Part shown: positions 51,494-59,281 of the stretch, piece by piece | Numbering within the stretch: the stretch's first letter is position 1 | Layout: every line of letters starts with the position of its first letter | Source: DASSKA01 sp963839365 | GTDB taxonomy: Bacteria > Actinomycetota > Actinomycetes > Propionibacteriales > Nocardioidaceae | Direction: 5' to 3' | NCBI GenBank assembly: GCA_963839365.1 | Contig: CAWIUT010000002.1 | Coordinates: 248,001 to 312,000, forward strand | Length of the DNA stretch: 64,000 nt | Position numbers and translations under genes: made by a program | The notes under the pieces: generated by a model | Database searches by the model: none | Told to the model about the DNA's origin: nothing | Seen by the model: the letters and a program-made list of their open reading frames with translations, nothing else

Positions 51494-53253
51494 GCCGGCA
51501 CCTCGTCGAGCAGCCGCTCGCCACGGAGCACCTCGTCGTCGGTGCGCGCCACCCAGGCAGCGAACGACTCGTCGTCGTGCCGCTCGGCGAGGTAGCCGCG
51601 GACGACGTTGCCGACGTAGTCGTCGAGTCCTGCGCTGGTGACCTTGTGTGCGCGCAGCTTCCGGCCGAACGTCGCGGTCAGCCCGAGGCCGCCGCCGAGG
51701 TGGACCTGGAAGCCCTCGACCTGGTTGCCGTCGGCGTCCATCACCAGCTGGCCCTTCAGCCCGATGTCGGCGACCTGGGTGCGTGCGCAGGCGTTCGGGC
51801 AGCCGTTCACGTTCACGGTGATGGGGGTGTCCAGGTCCGGGAACCGGCGCTCCAGCTCGTCGACCAGCGCGGCGGCGCGCCGCTTGGTGTCGACGATCGC
51901 CAGCTTGCAGTACTCGATCCCGGTGCAGGCCATCGTGGAGCGGCGCCAGGACGACGGGCGGGCGGAGAGGCCGAGCTTCTCCAGGTCGTCCATGAGCGCA
52001 TCGACGTGCTGCCTGTCGACGCCGATGATCACCAGCTTCTGGTACGCCGTGAGCCGGACGCCCGCCGCGCCGTACTTCTCGACGAGGTCGCCGAGCCCGA
52101 CCAGCACCTGACCGGAGACCCGGCCGACGGTGCTGGTGACGCCGAGGTAGAACCGGCCGTCCTTCTGCTCGTGCACGCCGATGTGGTCGCCGTTGGTGCG
52201 TGGCCGCTGGGGGGACGGGCAGTCAACCAGCTGGTGGTGCAGGTACTCGTCCTCGAGCACCTGCCTGAACCGGTCGACGCCCCAGTCGGCGACCAGGAAC
52301 TTCAGTCGGGCGCGGGAGCGCAGCCGCCGGTAGCCGTAGTCCCTGAAGACCGAGACCACGGCCTCCCACACGTCGGGCACCTGCTCGAGTGGGATCCAGA
52401 CCCCCAGCTTCTGCGCCAGCATCGGGTTGGTGGCCAGCCCACCACCGACCCACAGGTCGAAACCGGGCCCGCGCCGGGGGTGCGCCGTGCCGACGAAGGA
52501 CACGTCGTTGATCTCCGGCGCGGCGTCCAGGCTCGGGTGGCCGCTCACCGAGGTCTTGAACTTGCGCGGGAGGTTGGAGTAGGCCCTGTTGCCCTGCCGG
52601 CGGCGCTTGATCTCCTGGAGCGCCGGGGTGCCGTCGATGATCTCGTCGGCGGCGATGCCGGCCACGGGGGAGCCGAGGAACCCGCGCGGTGAGTCGCCGC
52701 ATGCCTCCTCCGTCTCCAGGCCGACCGCCTCGAGCCGCTGCCAGATCGCCGGGACGTCCTCGATCCCGACCCAGTGGTACTGGATGTTCTGCCGGTCGGT
52801 GATGTCGGCGGTGTTGCGGGCGAAGTCGACGGAGATGGCACCGAGCGTGCGCAGCGCCCCGGCGTCGAGCAGCCCCCCGTCGCTGCGCACCCGCATCATG
52901 AAGTAGCGGTCCTCGAGCTCCTCGGGGGCGAGTGCGCCGGTCTTGCCGCCGTCGAGCCCGGGACGCCGCTGCGTGTAGATGCCCCACCACTTGAAGCGGT
53001 TGCGCAGGTCGGCGGGGTCGATGGAGTCGAAGCCGCGCTTGGCGTATACGTTCTCGATGCGGGCCCGCACGTTGAGGGCGTCGTCGTCCTTCTTCTGCTG
53101 CTCACTGCCGTTCAGGGGCTCTCGGAAGCCGAGGGCCCACTGGCCCTCGCCGCGCGGTGGCCGGTTGCGGCCGGAGCGGCCCGGGCCGGCGGGTCCGGGC
53201 TTGCCGGTGGTGCGGTTGACGGGTGCCGAGGAAGGGGGCTGCTGCGGTGTCAT
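51490..53253 (-). CDS. sir: Ferredoxin-type sulfite reductase (sirohaem/4Fe-4S)
   Basis: This 587-residue hemoprotein of the nitrite/sulfite reductase family reduces sulfite to sulfide with electrons from ferredoxin. The cluster/sirohaem Cys residues lie in STMACTGIEYCKLAIVDTKRR and VNGCPNACARTQVADIGLKG (CxxxxxC...CxxxC). Duplicated parachute domains are present, with substrate-binding Arg/Lys in RDRQNIQYHW-like ADITDRQNIQYHW. An unusual Pro/Ser/Gly-rich N-terminal 35 residues precede the core. Association with APS reductase and chelatase makes sulfite, not nitrite, the substrate. ATG 53253 is preceded by AGGAACC; an upstream Cys leader peptide probably regulates it. Confidence 0.92.
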   Translation of the reverse strand: MTPQQPPSSAPVNRTTGKPGPAGPGRSGRNRPPRGEGQWALGFREPLNGSEQQKKDDDALNVRARIENVYAKRGFDSIDPADLRNRFKWWGIYTQRRPGLDGGKTGALAPEELEDRYFMMRVRSDGGLLDAGALRTLGAISVDFARNTADITDRQNIQYHWVGIEDVPAIWQRLEAVGLETEEACGDSPRGFLGSPVAGIAADEIIDGTPALQEIKRRRQGNRAYSNLPRKFKTSVSGHPSLDAAPEINDVSFVGTAHPRRGPGFDLWVGGGLATNPMLAQKLGVWIPLEQVPDVWEAVVSVFRDYGYRRLRSRARLKFLVADWGVDRFRQVLEDEYLHHQLVDCPSPQRPRTNGDHIGVHEQKDGRFYLGVTSTVGRVSGQVLVGLGDLVEKYGAAGVRLTAYQKLVIIGVDRQHVDALMDDLEKLGLSARPSSWRRSTMACTGIEYCKLAIVDTKRRAAALVDELERRFPDLDTPITVNVNGCPNACARTQVADIGLKGQLVMDADGNQVEGFQVHLGGGLGLTATFGRKLRAHKVTSAGLDDYVGNVVRGYLAERHDDESFAAWVARTDDEVLRGERLLDEVPA

Positions 53254-53348
53254 GTGTGGCGGTTCCTGACGTGAGGAGCGGCGCGCCTGGCTGACCGAGC
53301 TCGACGGTGGCCGGGGGACGGGCGCTCGGGGGACGGAGCGGGGCGGGG

Positions 53349-53438
53349 TCAGGCCGGCCAACACATCATGCTGCGCACCCGACCGAGGTCTACATGGCGG
53401 CGGGCCACGAGATACAGGGTCGTCGGGGCGCTGTTCAT
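53349..53438 (-). CDS. Cysteine-containing leader peptide (29 aa) of the sulfur operon
   Basis: The 29-codon ORF encodes MNSAPTTLYLVARRHVDL and then GRVRSMMCWPA. It matches the 'RRHVDL.R..S..C' actinobacterial leader-peptide family found upstream of sulfur-assimilation genes. The single near-terminal Cys26 codon could stall ribosomes when cysteinyl-tRNA is scarce, with stalling controlling downstream expression. It lies 95 bp before the sulfite reductase ATG. The ATG is 7 nt after GAGACT, so the ORF is itself leaderless. Confidence 0.8.
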   Translation of the reverse strand: MNSAPTTLYLVARRHVDLGRVRSMMCWPA

Positions 53439-53445
53439 GGACAGG

Positions 53446-53475
53446 AGTCTCGGGGAGCGGACGCCGGTCCCACAA
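53446..53475 (-). promoter_or_regulatory. Promoter of the sulfur-assimilation operon
   Basis: On the minus strand, TTGTGG (53470-53475) and GAGACT (53446-53451) are 18 bp apart, and GAGACT ends 7 nt before the leader-peptide ATG. This is one of the few promoters here with a recognisable -35. Confidence 0.55.
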
Positions 53476-53480
53476 ATCGA

Positions 53481-53497
53481 ATCTCGCGATGTGAGAT
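53481..53497. promoter_or_regulatory. Candidate operator palindrome upstream of the sulfur promoter
   Basis: ATCTC-gcgatgt-GAGAT, with 5-bp arms and a 7-bp spacer, lies 5 bp upstream of the -35 of the sulfur operon and about 55 bp upstream of the SHMT -10. A regulator bound here could act on either gene. Confidence 0.45.
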
Positions 53498-53552
53498 ACA
53501 TGTTCATATTCTGGTACCTGGATGCGGGGCTGCGCCTGGCAGGTCCGCTCAC

Positions 53553-53558
53553 TACGCT
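53553..53558 (+). promoter_or_regulatory. -10 box for leaderless glyA
   Basis: TACGCT ends 6 nt before ATG 53565. Confidence 0.5.
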
Positions 53559-53564
53559 GACGTC

Positions 53565-55046
53565 ATGACCGACACCCGGACAGAACACCCAGCAGCTCCC
53601 GACACGGCGGCGAAGGCAAGCGAGGCCTACCGGGCGGCGCTGGAGGTGATCGAGTCGGTGGAGCCGCGGATCGCCGAAGCGACCCGGGCCGAGCTGGCCG
53701 ACCAGCGGGCCTCGCTGAAGCTGATCGCGAGCGAGAACTACGCCTCGCCGGCGGTGCTGCTGACGATGAGCAGCTTCCTGTCCGACAAGTACGCCGAGGG
53801 CACGGTCGGACACCGGTTCTACGCCGGCTGCCAGAACGTGGACACCGTGGAGGCGCTCGCCGCCGAGCACGCGCGGGAGCTGTTCGGTGCGCCGTACGCG
53901 TATGTGCAGCCGCACTCGGGCATCGACGCCAACCTGGTCGGCTTCTGGTCGATCCTCGCGCACCGCGTCGAGTCGCCCGCGCTGCAGCGACTCGGCGCGA
54001 AGTCGGTCAACGACCTGTCCGAGGACGACTGGGAGGCGCTGCGCCACGAGTTCGGCAACCAGCGGATGCTGGGTATGTCCCTCGACGCCGGCGGACACCT
54101 CACCCACGGCTTCCGGCCCAACATCTCCGGCAAGATGTTCCACCAGCGCAGCTACGGCACCGACCCGGAGACCGGGCTGCTGGACTACGACCGGGTGGCG
54201 GCGCTGGCGCGGGAGTTCAAGCCACTGGTGCTGATCGCCGGCTACTCGGCCTACCCGCGTCGGGTGAACTTCGCCAAGATGCGCGAGATCGCCGACGAGG
54301 TGGGCGCCACGCTGATGGTGGACATGGCCCACTTCGCCGGGCTGGTCGCCGGCAAGGTGTTCACCGCGGACGAGGACCCGGTGCCGTTCGCGCACGTCAC
54401 CACCACGACCACGCACAAGTCGCTGCGCGGGCCGCGAGGTGGGCTGGTGCTCGCCCAGGAGGAGTACGCCGACTCGGTGGACCGCGGGTGCCCGATGGTG
54501 CTCGGCGGCCCGCTGTCCCACGTGATGGCGGCCAAGGCCGTGGCGCTGGCGGAGGCCCGCCAGCCGTCGTTCCGGAACTACGCGCAGCAGGTCGCCGACA
54601 ACGCACAATCGCTGGCGGACGGCTTCTTGTCCCGGGACGCCAGCCTGGTGACCGGCGGGACCGACAACCACATCGTGCTGCTCGACGTCTCCGGGTTCGG
54701 GCTGACCGGCCGGCAGGCCGAGTCGGCGCTGCTCGACGCCGGTGTGGTCACCAACCGGAACTCCGTGCCCGCGGACCCGAACGGTGCCTGGTACACGTCC
54801 GGTGTCCGGCTCGGCACCCCCGCGCTGACCACCCGCGGCTTCGGTCCCGACGAGTTCGACCGGGTGGCGGGGTTGATCGTCGACGTGCTCTCCCAGACCT
54901 CTCCGGGCACCACCAAGGCCGGTGCACCGTCCAAGGCGTCCTACCAGATGGCCGACGGGGTGGCCGAGCGCACCAAGGCGGCCTCGGCGGAGATGCTGGA
55001 CCGCTTCCCGCTCTACCCCGGTCTCGACCTCGGCCTCGGTGGCTGA
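53565..55046 (+). CDS. glyA: Serine hydroxymethyltransferase
   Basis: This 493-residue PLP enzyme interconverts serine and glycine with tetrahydrofolate. The PLP Lys is in VTTTTTHKSLRGPRGG. Other motifs are LKLIASENYASPAVL, GTVGHRFYAGCQNVDTVEALA, YVQPHSGIDANLVGF, LMVDMAHFAGLVAGKVF and VTNRNSVPADPNGAWYTSGVRLGTPALTTRGF. It is longer than E. coli GlyA (417), mainly through an insert at about 125-190 (SPALQRLGAKSVNDLSEDDWEALRHEFGNQRMLGMS), as in a subset of actinobacterial enzymes. The ATG start is leaderless; the longer frame to 53307 crosses the promoter. Confidence 0.94.
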   Translation: MTDTRTEHPAAPDTAAKASEAYRAALEVIESVEPRIAEATRAELADQRASLKLIASENYASPAVLLTMSSFLSDKYAEGTVGHRFYAGCQNVDTVEALAAEHARELFGAPYAYVQPHSGIDANLVGFWSILAHRVESPALQRLGAKSVNDLSEDDWEALRHEFGNQRMLGMSLDAGGHLTHGFRPNISGKMFHQRSYGTDPETGLLDYDRVAALAREFKPLVLIAGYSAYPRRVNFAKMREIADEVGATLMVDMAHFAGLVAGKVFTADEDPVPFAHVTTTTTHKSLRGPRGGLVLAQEEYADSVDRGCPMVLGGPLSHVMAAKAVALAEARQPSFRNYAQQVADNAQSLADGFLSRDASLVTGGTDNHIVLLDVSGFGLTGRQAESALLDAGVVTNRNSVPADPNGAWYTSGVRLGTPALTTRGFGPDEFDRVAGLIVDVLSQTSPGTTKAGAPSKASYQMADGVAERTKAASAEMLDRFPLYPGLDLGLGG

Positions 55047-55085
55047 GCGGCCGGCTGAGGAGCGGCTGTACGACGGGTGCCGCGC

Positions 55086-56735
55086 TCAACCGCCGATGCT
55101 GGGGGTCGTGCGGGTGACGATCGCTGACAGGTCGGCGCCGTGGGGCAGCGTGCCCAGCGTGCCGGCGTACTCCCCGCCCAGCCGGCTGGCGCAGAACGCG
55201 TCTGCGACCTCGGCCGGGGCGTGCTGCACCAACAGGGCACCCTGCAAGCACGCCGCCATCTGGCCGGCGAGCCGGCGAGCGCCGAACTCCAGCGTCGAGG
55301 TGTCCGCCAGCGTCTCCAGGACCTTCTCGATGGCGCGGTCCAGGCGCGGGTCCTCGCCGCGGGCCCGGCCCACCTCGACGATCCAGGCATTGAGCACCTC
55401 GGGCTCGCGGGACAGGGCCCGCAGCACGTCCAGCGCGTTCACGTTGCCCGAACCCTCCCAGACCGAGTTCAGCGGCGCCTCCCGGTACAGCAACGGCATC
55501 CCGGACTCCTCGACGTAGCCGTTGCCGCCGAGGCACTCCAGCGCTTCGGCGACCATCATCGGGGTGCGCTTGCACACCCAGTACTTGGCCAGCGGGAGCG
55601 CGATCCGGCGCAACGCCGCCTCGTGCGCATCGCCAGCAGCGGACCGATCGACGGCCGCCGCCAGCCGGATCGCCAGCAGGGTGGCCGCCTCGGACTCCAC
55701 CGCCAGGTCGGCGACCACGTTCTGCATCAGCGGCTTGTCCGCGAGCAGACCGCCGAACGCGCTCCGGTGCGCCACGTGCCAGGACGCCTCGGCGACCGCC
55801 CGGCGCATCAGCGAGGCCGAGCCCAGCACGCAGTCCAGCCGGGTGGCCGCCACCATCTCGATGATGGTGCGCACCCCCTTGCCCTCGTCGCCGAGCCGCT
55901 GGGCCCACGCACCGTCGAGCTCGATCTCCGCCGAGGCGTTGGAGCGGTTGCCCAGCTTGTCCTTGAGGCGTACGACGGACAGCCGGTTGCGCGAGCCGTC
56001 CGGGTTGACCCGGGGCACCAGGAAGCACGCCAGCCCGCCCGCCGTCTGGGCGAGCATCAAGAACACGTCGTTCATCGGCGCGGAGGTGAACCACTTGTGG
56101 CCGTGCAGGGTGTACTCGCCGTCGACGGAGGTCGGTCGCGCCTCGGTGAGGTTCGCCCGCACGTCCGACCCCCCTTGCTTCTCAGTCATCCCCATCCCGG
56201 CCAGCGCGCCGGACTTGTCCGAGACCGGCCGGACGCCGAAGTCGTAGGAGCGGGACGCCAGACGTGCGGTCCACTCCTTCGCGATGGGCTCGTCGGCGCG
56301 CAGCGCGGGCACGGCGGCATAGGTCATCGAGATCGGGCAGCCGTGCCCTGGCTCGGTCTGGGACCAGGCCATGAACCCCGCCGCGCGGCGTACGTGTGCG
56401 TGCGGATCGTCGGAGGTCCACGGGGCGGCCTGCAGGCCATAGCCGACGGCCCGCTGCATCAGCCAGTGCCAGGAGGGGTGGAAGCGGACCTCGTCGAGCC
56501 GGTTGCCGTACCGGTCGACGGGGACCAGCTCGGGCGGGTGCCGGTTGGCGAGCAGCCCGTGCTCGCGCGCCTCGGCGCCGCTGGCGACCGCGCCCAGCTC
56601 GGTCAGGCCGTCGTCGACGACGCCGGAGGTGGCCAGGCTGGTCACGGCGTCGACGAGCGCCCGGTCGGACTGCACCGTGTTGTGGTCCACCAACGGCGGG
56701 GGCTGGTTGGTCGCTACCCGGTTGTCGCTGCTCAT
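55086..56735 (-). CDS. Acyl-CoA dehydrogenase-family protein, AidB-like
   Basis: This 549-residue flavoprotein of the acyl-CoA dehydrogenase superfamily has MGMTEKQGGSDVRANLTEA (FAD/substrate loop), YTLHGHKWFTSAPMNDVFLMLAQT, EGKGVRTIIEMVAATRLDCVLGSA and ECLGGNGYVEESGMPLLYREAPLNSVWEGSGNV. The N-terminal extension and WEGSGNV motif are those of AidB, which in E. coli binds DNA and is induced by alkylation; a catalytic dehydrogenase role is the alternative. ATG 56735 is 6 nt after TACCGT on the minus strand, which is the other face of the BrkB promoter. Confidence 0.88.
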   Translation of the reverse strand: MSSDNRVATNQPPPLVDHNTVQSDRALVDAVTSLATSGVVDDGLTELGAVASGAEAREHGLLANRHPPELVPVDRYGNRLDEVRFHPSWHWLMQRAVGYGLQAAPWTSDDPHAHVRRAAGFMAWSQTEPGHGCPISMTYAAVPALRADEPIAKEWTARLASRSYDFGVRPVSDKSGALAGMGMTEKQGGSDVRANLTEARPTSVDGEYTLHGHKWFTSAPMNDVFLMLAQTAGGLACFLVPRVNPDGSRNRLSVVRLKDKLGNRSNASAEIELDGAWAQRLGDEGKGVRTIIEMVAATRLDCVLGSASLMRRAVAEASWHVAHRSAFGGLLADKPLMQNVVADLAVESEAATLLAIRLAAAVDRSAAGDAHEAALRRIALPLAKYWVCKRTPMMVAEALECLGGNGYVEESGMPLLYREAPLNSVWEGSGNVNALDVLRALSREPEVLNAWIVEVGRARGEDPRLDRAIEKVLETLADTSTLEFGARRLAGQMAACLQGALLVQHAPAEVADAFCASRLGGEYAGTLGTLPHGADLSAIVTRTTPSIGG

Positions 56736-56752
56736 GTCGTTACGGTAGTTCC
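56736..56752. promoter_or_regulatory. 17-bp bidirectional promoter with a shared symmetric -10
   Basis: Only 17 bp separate two divergent ATG codons. The central TACGGTA (56741-56747) reads TACGGT on the plus strand, ending 6 nt before ATG 56753. It reads TACCGT on the minus strand, ending 6 nt before ATG 56735. Both mRNAs are predicted leaderless. The -35 regions would lie inside the opposite coding sequences. Confidence 0.6.
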
Positions 56753-57853
56753 ATGACCGGGCGCCCGGGGAGCGGTGACCCTCCCGACCGATCCCGCTGG
56801 CTGGTTGCCCGCGACACCGCGTGGCGGCTCGTCGTGGCCACCGTCGGCAGCTGCTTCCGCAACCGGGTCACCGGCCTGGCTGCCGAAGCGGCGTTCTGGG
56901 CGCTGCTGTCCCTGCCGCCGCTGATCTTCGCGCTCGCGGGGTCGATCGGCTACGTGTTCAGCCAGTTCAGCCCCGTCGAGGTGCACCACATCCGCCACTC
57001 GATCGTGGACCTGGCCTCCCGGGCGCTGACCGACCAGACGGTGGACACGGTCATCACCCCGACGCTGAACGACGTGTTCAAGGGCGGTCGCTACGACGTG
57101 GTCTCGATCGGCTTCGTGCTGGCCCTGTGGTCGGGGTCCCGGGCGATGAACGTGTTCGTGGACACGATCACGATCATGTACGGGCTGGACGGCCGGCGGG
57201 GAATCGTGAAGACCCGGGTGCTGTCCTTCTCGCTGTACGTGCTCGGTCTGATCACCGGCGTGGTCAGCATCCCGCTGGTGCTGGCCGGACCGACCCTCGT
57301 ACGACGTCTGACCCCGCACCGGCTGCACTTCATGGACGCGTTGTACTGGCCGGTCGTGCTGGTGCTGTGCATCTGCTTCCTGGCCACGCTCTACCACGTC
57401 TCGGTGCCGGTCCGGACGTCGTGGCACTACAACCTCCCCGGGGCCGCACTGACCATGGCGATGTGGATCCTGGGCTCGTTCGTGCTCCGGCTGGTGCTCA
57501 GCACGACCGCGGGCAGGTCCACCTCGATCTACGGGCCGCTGGCGGCTCCGATAGCGGTGATGCTGTGGCTGTACCTGCTCGCCTTCGCGGTGCTGGTCGG
57601 TGCTGCGCTGAACGCTGCCTTCGACCGGGTGTGGCCCGAGAAGACCACCGCCCGGGCTCGCATGGAGGTGGTGCGCAAGCTGCGGCTGGACGCGGTCCTG
57701 CCCCGGCTGCGTCGAGACGAGGAGGAGCAGGCCCGGTTCCCCGACCAGGCCGCGGAGACCATGGAGCTGGAGGCGTACGACGGGCGACGCAGGTCGCCGC
57801 AGCCGGAGCAGCCCCGGCGGGACCGCCGTGGCGGCCGGCGCAGACGGGCCTGA
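56753..57853 (+). CDS. YihY/BrkB-family membrane protein
   Basis: This 366-residue integral membrane protein has about six helices and a basic cytoplasmic C-terminal tail (RRRSPQPEQPRRDRRGGRRRRA). The family pattern is NRVTGLAAEAAFWALLSLPPLIFALAGSIGYV, LALWSGSRAMNVFVDTITIMYGLDGRRG, WHYNLPGAALTMAMWILGSFVLRLVLSTTAGRSTSIYGPLAAPIAVMLWLYLLAFAVLVGAALNAAFDR. The function is unresolved (once proposed to be RNase BN); a transporter or envelope role is plausible. The ATG start is leaderless. Confidence 0.9.
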   Translation: MTGRPGSGDPPDRSRWLVARDTAWRLVVATVGSCFRNRVTGLAAEAAFWALLSLPPLIFALAGSIGYVFSQFSPVEVHHIRHSIVDLASRALTDQTVDTVITPTLNDVFKGGRYDVVSIGFVLALWSGSRAMNVFVDTITIMYGLDGRRGIVKTRVLSFSLYVLGLITGVVSIPLVLAGPTLVRRLTPHRLHFMDALYWPVVLVLCICFLATLYHVSVPVRTSWHYNLPGAALTMAMWILGSFVLRLVLSTTAGRSTSIYGPLAAPIAVMLWLYLLAFAVLVGAALNAAFDRVWPEKTTARARMEVVRKLRLDAVLPRLRRDEEEQARFPDQAAETMELEAYDGRRRSPQPEQPRRDRRGGRRRRA

Positions 57854-57896
57854 TATTGGGCTGCGACGTGTGGAGGTGACGACGTACATTCCCTGT

Positions 57897-58667
57897 GTGC
57901 TGGAGAAGATCGGCTACCGCCCCGAGCTGGGCCGTTGGGCGTCGGCTCGCGATGCCCTCCTGGGCCGGGTCGCCCGGGCGGAGCAGGGGATCCTCGTGGT
58001 GCTCTCCGAGCGCGGTCCGCTGCGGTGCAGCTACGGCGGGGGGTTGCTCGCCACGGTGGCCGCCGACCCAGGATGTGCGCCCTGCACCGGTGACTGGTGC
58101 GTCGTCCGGGAGTGGCCGCACCACCGGCTGACCGTGGAGCGGGTGCTCCCGCGACGGACCTGCGTGACCGAGGCCACAAGCGGGCAGGCGGTCTGCGCGA
58201 ACGCGGACCTGGTGGCCGCCGTGGTGGCCCTGGATCCGTCGCCTCGACCCGCCGAGCTGGAGCGGCTGGTGTCGCAGGCTCGTGACAGCGGTGCCAGGCC
58301 GCTCGTCGTCCTGACCAAGGCGGACATCGTCGCTGACCCCGGCCGGCAGGCCGCAGCCCTGGCCCTGGATGTCGAGGTGGTGTGCACCAGCGCCGTCACA
58401 GGAGCGGGGACGGCACGGTTGCGGCAGCTCATCGGCGGTGGCCTCACCCTGGCGCTGCTGGGCCCCGACGGGCACGGCAAGTCCTCGCTGGTCGATGCCT
58501 TGGTGGGCGCTCGGGTGCTGCCGACGCGGACGGATGGCAACGGACGGCCCGCCACGGCGCGCCACGAGCTGGTGCCGCTGCCGGGCGGCGGCGCGGTCCT
58601 CGACACGTCCGGGACGCGGGCCCAGCGCGTGGCGAGGCTTCACCGGATCGGCGGCGGTCGGGCATGA
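57897..58667 (+). CDS. RsgA-like circularly permuted GTPase lacking the C-terminal zinc domain
   Basis: This 256-residue protein has an N-terminal OB-like segment followed by GTPase motifs in the permuted order of RsgA: G4 VVLTKADIV, G5 CTSAVTG, then G1 LLGPDGHGKSSLVDAL and G3-like VLDTSGTR. RsgA (about 300-370 aa) assists late 30S maturation and ends in a Cys/His zinc domain. Here the protein stops 15 residues after G3, and the usual DTPG is DTSG. It may be a degenerate or specialised paralogue. GTG 57897 is chosen because TACATT (57885-57890) ends 6 nt before it; earlier in-frame GTGs exist. It overlaps the GNAT gene by 4 bp. Confidence 0.75.
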   Translation: MLEKIGYRPELGRWASARDALLGRVARAEQGILVVLSERGPLRCSYGGGLLATVAADPGCAPCTGDWCVVREWPHHRLTVERVLPRRTCVTEATSGQAVCANADLVAAVVALDPSPRPAELERLVSQARDSGARPLVVLTKADIVADPGRQAAALALDVEVVCTSAVTGAGTARLRQLIGGGLTLALLGPDGHGKSSLVDALVGARVLPTRTDGNGRPATARHELVPLPGGGAVLDTSGTRAQRVARLHRIGGGRA

Positions 58668-59209
58668 CCGAGGCGCTCTCGGTGCGGCCGGAGACGGCCG
58701 GTGACCACGCGGCCGTACGCCGGGTGGTGGGTGCCGCGTTCGGGGACGAGCAGGTTCCCGCGCTGCTCGACGCGCTGCGCCGGTCCGAGTCCTGGGTCGA
58801 CCTCTCGCTGGTCTGCGAGGTGGACGGGGAGCTCGTCGGGCACGTCAGCATGACCCGCGCCTGGGTCGACGACCCGCACCGGCTCGTCGGGGTGCTGGTG
58901 CTCAGCCCGCTGTCCGTGCGACCGGACCGGCAGCGGTCCGGGCTGGGCTCGGCCCTGGTCGAGGCGGCGCTGCGGGTGGCAGCGGAACGAGGCGAGCCGC
59001 TGGTCTTCCTCGAAGGGTCGCCGAGATACTACCCCCGGTTCGGGTTCGTGCCCGCTCGGACCCTGGGCTTCACCGCCCCGTCGCGGCGCATCCCGCCCGA
59101 CGCCTTCCAGGTGTTCGTGCTTGCGACGTACCGCTCCTCGATCAGCGGCGCGTTGGTCTACCCCGACGCGTTCTGGCGCCATGACGCAGTCGGGCTGCGG
59201 GGCGGCTAG
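58664..59209 (+). CDS. GNAT-family N-acetyltransferase
   Basis: This 181-residue acetyltransferase has strand-loop LVGHVSMTRAWVD, the acetyl-CoA motif LSVRPDRQRSGLGSALVEAAL and the C-terminal FLEGSPRYYPRFGFVPARTLGF. It is of the YhbS-like subgroup; the substrate is unknown. The ATG overlaps the stop of the RsgA-like gene (ATGA), so the two are coupled. Confidence 0.9.
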   Translation: MTEALSVRPETAGDHAAVRRVVGAAFGDEQVPALLDALRRSESWVDLSLVCEVDGELVGHVSMTRAWVDDPHRLVGVLVLSPLSVRPDRQRSGLGSALVEAALRVAAERGEPLVFLEGSPRYYPRFGFVPARTLGFTAPSRRIPPDAFQVFVLATYRSSISGALVYPDAFWRHDAVGLRGG

Positions 59210-59281
59210 ACCCGCCACACGGCACGCGGGAGGGGCCTGTTCCGGCCCGCAGGCTTGGAGAATCCCGGTACGGTCGGCCGG

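Noticed and set aside
51490..53253. Assimilatory nitrite reductase
   Set aside because: Cys motifs fit either enzyme, but the operon with APS reductase, chelatase and Cys leader peptide supports sulfite reductase.
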